Source: Cyanobacterium aponinum PCC 10605
GTDB taxonomy: Bacteria; Cyanobacteriota; Cyanobacteriia; Cyanobacteriales; Cyanobacteriaceae
NCBI RefSeq assembly: GCF_000317675.1
Contig: NC_019776.1
Coordinates: 2,418,001-2,482,000, forward strand
Direction of reading: 5' to 3'
Length of the DNA: 64,000 nucleotides
The translations under genes were made by a program, and so were the position numbers. Positions 59,668-64,000 of the stretch are shown here, in pieces (position 1 is the first letter of the stretch; each line of letters starts with the position of its first letter). The notes under the pieces were generated by a model, which saw nothing but the letters and a program-made list of their open reading frames with translations, ran no database searches and was not told where the DNA came from.

Positions 59668-60633
59668 TTATTCAACTTCTAAAAGGAATTTAATCGTTTC
59701 TTGTCCTAAATTAACATGGTCTAAACGGTCTATTTCCCTAATACCAGTCGGACTGGTAACATTGATTTCCGTGAGATAACCGCCAATTACATCTATACCA
59801 ACAAAAATTAAACCATCATCAAGAAGAGTAGGTGCGATCGCATCACAAATTTCCAATTCCCTCGGAGTTATTTCTGTTTGAGCTACTCTGCCACCTACAG
59901 CCATATTACCTCTAAATTCTTTACCCGTAGGAATACGATTAACTGCTCCAATGGGTTTACCCCCCAAGAGAATAATTCTTTTATCCCCTTCTTTTGCCGA
60001 TGGTAAGTATTCTTGAACCATAATTGGTTCTTGTCCTTGTTTGGTGCTAATTTCAATTAAGGAGTTAAAATTGCGATCGCCTTCTTGCATAAATAAGATG
60101 CCTTCTCCCGCTTTGCCCCCCAAGGGTTTAAGGATTAAGGCTTGTTTTTCTTGTAAAAAGTCGGCAATTACTTTCTTACTTTGAGTAACAATGGTTTCAG
60201 GAATAACGTCGGTAAATTGTAGAGCGTACATTTTTTCGTTAGCCCCACGAATTCCTTGAGGAGAATTAACAACCTTTGTTTTTTGAGAATCAACTAAATC
60301 TAGGATGTAAGTAGCATAAAGATAAGCAGTTGTAACAGGCGGATCTTTACGCATTAACACTACATCACAAAATTCCAGAGGAGAAAAAAAAGCATCTCCT
60401 ACTTGATACCATTCTTTTTCAGCAATCCACTTTCCTTCAATTAATTGTACAGGTTTTAAGGTGACAGGAGAAATATGACCATAGGCTTTACCACCTACAA
60501 CGCTTAATTTATCAATGGTAGTAATATAAACCTCATGCCCTAAAACTTGGGCAGATTCCATCATTGCCACACTACTATCATGAGTAGGATCTAATTGTGC
60601 GATCGGATCTATAATAAAAAGAAACTTTTTCAT
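59668..60633 (-). CDS. gshB: Glutathione synthetase
   Basis: GshB joins gamma-glutamylcysteine and glycine using ATP, the last step of glutathione synthesis in the cytoplasm. The 321-residue sequence opens with FLFIIDPIAQLDPTHDSSVA and has the ATP-grasp pieces KPLGGKAGEGILFM, NRIPTGKEFRGNMAVGGRVA and the end YLTEINVTSPTGIREIDRL, all diagnostic of bacterial GshB. It follows the glutaredoxin gene by one base, so the two form an operon making glutathione and the enzyme that uses it. It is a core gene outside the island. Confidence 0.95.
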   Translation of the reverse strand: MKKFLFIIDPIAQLDPTHDSSVAMMESAQVLGHEVYITTIDKLSVVGGKAYGHISPVTLKPVQLIEGKWIAEKEWYQVGDAFFSPLEFCDVVLMRKDPPVTTAYLYATYILDLVDSQKTKVVNSPQGIRGANEKMYALQFTDVIPETIVTQSKKVIADFLQEKQALILKPLGGKAGEGILFMQEGDRNFNSLIEISTKQGQEPIMVQEYLPSAKEGDKRIILLGGKPIGAVNRIPTGKEFRGNMAVGGRVAQTEITPRELEICDAIAPTLLDDGLIFVGIDVIGGYLTEINVTSPTGIREIDRLDHVNLGQETIKFLLEVE

Positions 60634-60634
60634 T

Positions 60635-60895
60635 TTAACTATACAAAATTTGGTCTAACTTTCCAGCGCGATCGAGGGCATAAATATCATCACAACCACC
60701 AATATGTTGATCATCAATGAAAATTTGAGGTAAGCTACTACGCCCATTTGCTCTTTCCGTCATTGCCATTCTAGCGGCGTTATCTCCATCAATACAATAT
60801 TCGGTAAATTCTATCTGTTTTTCTCTTAGTAAAGCCTTTGCACGGAGACAAAAAGGACAACTACTCCAAGTATAAATCTCTACTTTTGCACTCAT
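60635..60895 (-). CDS. grxC: Glutaredoxin 3 (GrxC)
   Basis: A small glutathione-dependent disulfide reductase. The chosen start gives MSAKVEIYTWSSCPFCLRAK with the dithiol active site C13-P-F-C16; a start ten codons earlier is possible. Other family parts are the cis-proline in RSSLPQIFID and the glutathione-binding GGCDDIYAL near the end. It is 86 residues long, normal for the family. It precedes gshB directly and is co-transcribed with it. Confidence 0.92.
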   Translation of the reverse strand: MSAKVEIYTWSSCPFCLRAKALLREKQIEFTEYCIDGDNAARMAMTERANGRSSLPQIFIDDQHIGGCDDIYALDRAGKLDQILYS

Positions 60896-60974
60896 GATTA
60901 CTCGATTTTGATTAACGGTCAACATTAAGTATTGTAAAGTATATTGCTCTCATTAATCTCAGTCGTTCAGTAAT

Positions 60975-61050
60975 AATAAGCTAAGACGCATTTAACTTAC
61001 ATTTTTTATTAATTTGTGAAAATGACTCAAAGTCTTAACTCTTCCCCCTT
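60975..61050. repeat. R3 dispersed repeat
   Basis: TAAGCTAAGACGCATTTAAC, then AAAATGACTCAAAGTCTTA, match 19412-19484 with about 75 percent identity. It occupies part of the 434-base gap between grxC and the gene at 61330; the rest holds a C/T-rich stretch and the hairpin listed separately. Confidence 0.5.
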
Positions 61051-61118
61051 CTCCTCCCTCTTCTCGAGGGCTTACAAGGGTAGGTTTTTAAGATTTGAGT
61101 GAAGCCAAGACAGGGAAA

Positions 61119-61204
61119 CAATAGACATCTCCATAAAATATTAATATAGGCTCGTAGTTAGGGCTTGGTTCCCTTATTTTGAGAATTGTTGGAGACGTCT
61201 AATG
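61119..61204. ncRNA. Long stem with internal hairpins; candidate small RNA or foldback element
   Basis: CAATAGACATCTCCA (61119-61133) and TGGAGACGTCTAATG (61190-61204) are complementary at 13 of 15 positions. The 56-base interior contains AAAATA/TATTTT and the hairpin AGGGCTTGGTTCCCT. The region is free of reading frames and lies 126 bases upstream of a small membrane protein gene. It could be a structured RNA or a small element with terminal inverted repeats. Strand cannot be decided. Confidence 0.35.
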
Positions 61205-61329
61205 AATACTAAAAATCAAATAAGTAAATATACTTATAACTTTTAATATTAAATTTGATAAAGAAAATGATCTCTTAAAAAAAAGATTTGATAAGGTGAA
61301 ATCATTTGTAGAAAAGATAAATTTCAGGG

Positions 61330-61644
61330 ATGATGAAGCATTTTTGTGATGATTGGATTCAAGAGTGGTGTGATCATAATGGTTGGACAGACTGGTTTTT
61401 GGAGTGTCGTGATTATTGGGCTTTTCCCCCCCACAGTGTAATGCCTTTACCCATTCCCAAAGAAACTTTAATGGAAATTAAGGCAGAAAAAGGTTTTTCC
61501 CCAGAGGAAAAAATATGGTTGTCAATTAGTGTTGCGATTAGTATTGCGGGAGGAGTTTTCAGTTATTTTTTAAATTGTCCCATGCCTGTAGTCTTAGCCT
61601 TTGCTTTTACAGCGATTATCATCGCTAATTTTGAGTTAGATTAA
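61330..61644 (+). CDS. Small membrane protein of unknown function
   Basis: A 104-residue protein with a soluble, Trp/Cys-rich start (FCDDWIQEWCDHNGWTDWFL, then RDYWAFPPHSVMPLPIP) and two closely spaced membrane segments in the C-terminal half (about 63-80 and 83-100: LSISVAISIAGGVFSYF and MPVVLAFAFTAIIIANF). Translation may start at either of two adjacent ATGs. The length and layout look like the small conserved hypothetical proteins of cyanobacteria; I do not recognise a named family. It has no partner on the same strand. Confidence 0.65.
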   Translation: MMKHFCDDWIQEWCDHNGWTDWFLECRDYWAFPPHSVMPLPIPKETLMEIKAEKGFSPEEKIWLSISVAISIAGGVFSYFLNCPMPVVLAFAFTAIIIANFELD

Positions 61645-61694
61645 CTCTAGGGTTAAGGTATTTTAAGGTAGGGCAAAGGGTAAACCCCCCTTTA

Positions 61695-61714
61695 TCCCCC
61701 CTCAAGAGGGGGGA
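61695..61714. repeat. C/G-rich palindrome, second copy
   Basis: TCCCCCCTCAAGAGGGGGGA differs from 15436-15455 only at the centre and lies in the same setting (AACCCCCC before, GGGCAA after). It could act as a terminator for the gene at 61330, but it has no T tract. It is followed by AACCTGAAACC-type low-complexity sequence up to sodB. Confidence 0.6.
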
Positions 61715-61840
61715 GGGCAAAAGTGTTTAATTAACACGCTTCCCTAACACCCCAATACCCAAATCCCCCAACACCCTGAAACCTTACACCTGCAACCTGA
61801 AACCTCTTTCATAACTCAGAACTCTAAACCCCAAACTCAA

Positions 61841-62443
61841 CTAAAGTGCCTCAGAGAAATTTTGTGCAACGAAATCCCAATTAACTAATTTTTCTATAAA
61901 ATCATTGATGTAGTCAGGACGGCGATTTTGATAATCTAAATAGTAAGCGTGTTCCCAAACATCCATTGTTAAAAGAGGAATTTGATTTTTAGTAAAAGGA
62001 TTATCAGCATTTGGTGTTTTTGTAACTTTTAAAGTGTCTCCATCTAACACTAACCATGCCCAACCACTACCGAATTGAGTAGCACCGGCATTTTTAAAGG
62101 CTTCTATAAATTTTTCAAAAGAACCAAAATCTGTGTTGATTTTATCTGCCAAAACACCAGTGGGATTACCTCCACCATTAGGTTTCATACATTGCCAATA
62201 AAAACTGTGATTCCATGCTTGGGCGGCATTATTAAAAATTCCTTGTTTGGAAGTGTCTTCAGCAAATTTTTTGATAATAGTTTCTATGGGTTGGTTGTCT
62301 AATTCTGTACCAGCAACGGCATCATTAAATTTATTCACATAGGCGGCATGGTGTTTATCATGATGGAATTCTAAGGTACTTTTAGAAATATAGGGTTCTA
62401 AAGCATTGTATTCATAGGGGAGATTTGGTAATTGATATGCCAT
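61841..62443 (-). CDS. sodB: Iron superoxide dismutase
   Basis: SodB converts superoxide to oxygen and hydrogen peroxide in the cytoplasm. The 200-residue protein has the four metal ligands H27 (in EFHHDKHHAAYV), H79 (in AWNHSFYWQ), D161 and H165 (in MDVWEHAYYLDYQ). The surroundings AQAWNHSFYWQCM and ATQFGSGWAWL point to the iron rather than the manganese type. It has no signal peptide. It is a single gene with its own spacer. Its need for iron gives a loose link to the uptake island but no operon connection is seen. Confidence 0.95.
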   Translation of the reverse strand: MAYQLPNLPYEYNALEPYISKSTLEFHHDKHHAAYVNKFNDAVAGTELDNQPIETIIKKFAEDTSKQGIFNNAAQAWNHSFYWQCMKPNGGGNPTGVLADKINTDFGSFEKFIEAFKNAGATQFGSGWAWLVLDGDTLKVTKTPNADNPFTKNQIPLLTMDVWEHAYYLDYQNRRPDYINDFIEKLVNWDFVAQNFSEAL

Positions 62444-62701
62444 AATTATTTATTTATCTTTATCGGTTACAGCATTGATCCTACCTAAATGATTTTTCTC
62501 TCACAATGCTTATCGGTGGTTGGGGGATATAGTTTTTTATTTCTCCTTTTAAGGGGAGAAGGGGAAAATCATACATAATAATTTACAGGAAATTTGTGTT
62601 AATTGATTTTCTGGCTTTTCTACAATGGTGATATTAAATTAATAGAAAAGAATTTCCGTAATGCCTACTAAATAGTATTCATCGCAAAATACAAGCTAAA
62701 A

Positions 62702-62785
62702 ATTTATAGATTATTATTTAATAATTGCCTATCGCCTATTGCCTACCCTAACCAATAATTTACACGACGAGAAATGATCGAGCCT
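62702..62785 (-). repeat. R2-family repeat copy (reversed)
   Basis: AATTTATAGATTATTATTTA, then GCCTACCCTAACCAATAATT and TACACGACGAGAAATGATCG, are the reverse of the R2 copies at 905 and 10993. It occupies the middle of the 532-base gap between sodB and the M48 protease gene. The rest of the gap includes a weak form of the C/G-rich palindrome (62541-62560) and AT-rich sequence without a gene. Confidence 0.55.
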
Positions 62786-62975
62786 TTTATTTTAATGGTT
62801 AATTTTGATCTGAAAAATTATGGGGAAACTTATTAAAGAAAATTCCGTCTAATAAAATATAAGAGTTATGACAGATTCTACTTGAAAGTTTATCATTTAT
62901 CGAAATATTTATGATTGATTTAATTAACTCTCAAAATCAAAAATTTATTGTTGTTTAATTATATTAATTATTGCC

Positions 62976-63806
62976 GTGTTTAAATATTATCGAAAGTTAG
63001 TTTATCTACTCACATCCATCTTTGTTGCTTCTAGTTTAATTATCACTGATGTGCAACCTAGTAATGCTATTCCTTGGCAGGAATTAATTTTTAGAGGTAT
63101 TCAGCTTATTCAGATCAATAATATCAGTGATCAACAAGAGAGAGAAATTGGTGGTCAAATTCGCCAACAACTAATATCTCAAGGCAAAGTTAAGTTGTAC
63201 AGAGATGAAAATTTATCCGCTTACGTTAATCAAATTGGACGCAGATTAGTGGCTGTCAGTGGCAGACCAAATATACCTTATCGTTTTGAAATAGTTGATA
63301 ATCCTCAAGTTAATGCTTTTGCCACTATGGGAGGCTATATTTATTTACATACAGGCTTAATTACCGCCGCAGATAATGAAGCAGAATTAGCCAGTGTCAT
63401 TGCCCATGAAATTGGTCATGTTGTCGCTCGTCACTCTCAAAAACAAATGCAACAACAAGCAGTAACTCAGGGTTTATTAAGTGTAGCAGGTTTAGATCGC
63501 ACTCAGGTAGTACAGTTAGGGGTAGCATTAGCTGTCGATTTGCCCTATTCTCGTCAAGACGAATATGAGGCGGATACTTTGGGGTTAGAAATGTTGAAAG
63601 GGGCAGGTTATGCTCCTCAAGCTATGGTTGATTTTATGCGTAAGTTAGCCAAAACAGGGGGGCGAACTCCTACTTTACTTAGTACACACCCTGCTTCTGG
63701 AGATCGTGCGATCGCGCTTGAACAAAAAATTCCTGCTTCGAGGGGTTATCAAGGAGATGGTTTAGACGAACAAGCCTACCGCTATCAAATTCGCTCTTTA
63801 CTCTAA
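62976..63806 (+). CDS. M48-family zinc metalloprotease, exported
   Basis: A 276-residue protein starting at GTG with an export signal (KLVYLLTSIFVASSLIITDV). The catalytic motif HEIGH is at residues 144-148 and the third zinc ligand is in RQDEYEADTLGLEML. The upstream block NAFATMGGYIYLHTGLI and the end LLSTHPASGDRAIALEQ are typical of M48C/BepA-like periplasmic proteases, which control the quality of outer-membrane proteins. It has no TPR extension, so it is the short cyanobacterial form. A link with the many barrel receptors nearby is only a thought; the gene is common in cyanobacteria. Confidence 0.9.
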   Translation: MFKYYRKLVYLLTSIFVASSLIITDVQPSNAIPWQELIFRGIQLIQINNISDQQEREIGGQIRQQLISQGKVKLYRDENLSAYVNQIGRRLVAVSGRPNIPYRFEIVDNPQVNAFATMGGYIYLHTGLITAADNEAELASVIAHEIGHVVARHSQKQMQQQAVTQGLLSVAGLDRTQVVQLGVALAVDLPYSRQDEYEADTLGLEMLKGAGYAPQAMVDFMRKLAKTGGRTPTLLSTHPASGDRAIALEQKIPASRGYQGDGLDEQAYRYQIRSLL

Positions 63807-63864
63807 CTTCGGTTAATATTAAGAATATTTGATTTGGGTAGGTTTTAGGTTTCAGGTGTCAGGT

Positions 63865-64000
63865 TTAAGAAAGTTTCTTCAAGAGATTTTGTGTTACTTC
63901 TTTGGGGTTATCAGCAACCATAATCGCCCTAACTACGGCAACATTTGTCGCGCCTGCCCTCACAACGTCTTCAATATTCGTTTCATCGATGCCACCAATG
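63865..64000 (-). CDS. thiE: Thiamine-phosphate synthase, C-terminal end (cut by window)
   Basis: The frame entering from the right edge reads IGGIDETNIEDVVRAGATNV, then AVVRAIMVADNPKEVTQNLL, and stops at 63865. The segment GGI followed by AGA and VAVVRAI is the phosphate-binding end of ThiE, which joins the thiazole and pyrimidine parts of vitamin B1. Only the last 45 residues are in the window. The stop lies in a decayed TTCAGGTGTCAGG repeat block. Confidence 0.8.
   Translation of the reverse strand, partial: IGGIDETNIEDVVRAGATNVAVVRAIMVADNPKEVTQNLLKKLS

Overview
The window comes from an AT-rich cyanobacterium. The HIP1 octamer GCGATCGC is scattered through genes and spacers. The TonB-dependent receptors carry the N-terminal AMIN domain typical of cyanobacteria. 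The flanks are cyanobacterial core genes: solanesyl diphosphate synthase and thiE at the cut ends, plus glutaredoxin-gshB, sodB and an M48 protease. A Geminocystis/Cyanobacterium-like organism fits, but the species cannot be fixed from sequence alone.

About 57 of the 64 kb (roughly 1.3-58.3 kb) is one large iron/siderophore uptake island. It holds eight TonB-dependent outer-membrane receptors (seven intact, one deleted internally). It also has eight FecB-like binding-protein genes (six intact, one with a one-base frameshift, one truncated, plus a further remnant) and six PchR-like AraC regulators. Three EntS-like MFS transporters, one FecCD permease with its FecE ATPase, one ABC exporter and one ExbB-ExbD-TonB energising system complete it. 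I see no siderophore synthesis gene, so the island looks like a collection of receptors for siderophores or haem made by other organisms.

Layout: 0-0.9 kb sds end; 1.3-2.3 kb binding protein (-); 3.0-8.6 kb permease-ATPase-receptor-binding protein operon (+); 8.7-9.7 kb sucrase-ferredoxin-like protein (-); 10-16.6 kb two AraC genes, a receptor and a binding protein; 16.7-19.3 kb a nucleotidyltransferase, a HEPN remnant, and TPR and LRR proteins; 19.6-24.3 kb receptor, binding protein and a hydrolase-like protein; 24.6-30.8 kb AraC, broken receptor, broken binding protein and two MFS genes; 30.9-33.4 kb a lone receptor (-); 34-37.8 kb exbD-exbB (-) divergent from tonB-araC (+); 37.9-43 kb ABC fragment, frameshifted binding protein, receptor and AraC (-); 43.2-48.5 kb receptor, two small genes (-), binding protein and MFS; 49-50.8 kb ABC exporter (-); 51-51.7 kb PIN toxin-antitoxin; 51.9-57.4 kb DUF1636, binding protein, receptor, RelE toxin-antitoxin and AraC (-); 57.7-58.3 kb fused remnants; 58.5-64 kb MORN protein and core genes.

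The main unexplained signal is regulatory. Most receptors with their own promoter are preceded by a pair of direct repeats with a 21-23 bp period, and several start codons follow a GTGTGAGGA-like leader. The repeat sequence differs from receptor to receptor, and an AraC gene is usually next door, suggesting exchangeable regulator-operator pairs. Fur-like boxes lie ahead of several AraC genes and between exbB and tonB. The spacers are full of repeats: a MITE-like family with TAACCTnAGTTCGG ends, a second family with TAAATTATTA ends, and REP-like palindromes. Remnants at 57.7-58.3 kb are joined exactly at HIP1 octamers, which points to HIP1 as a recombination site in the decay of the island.
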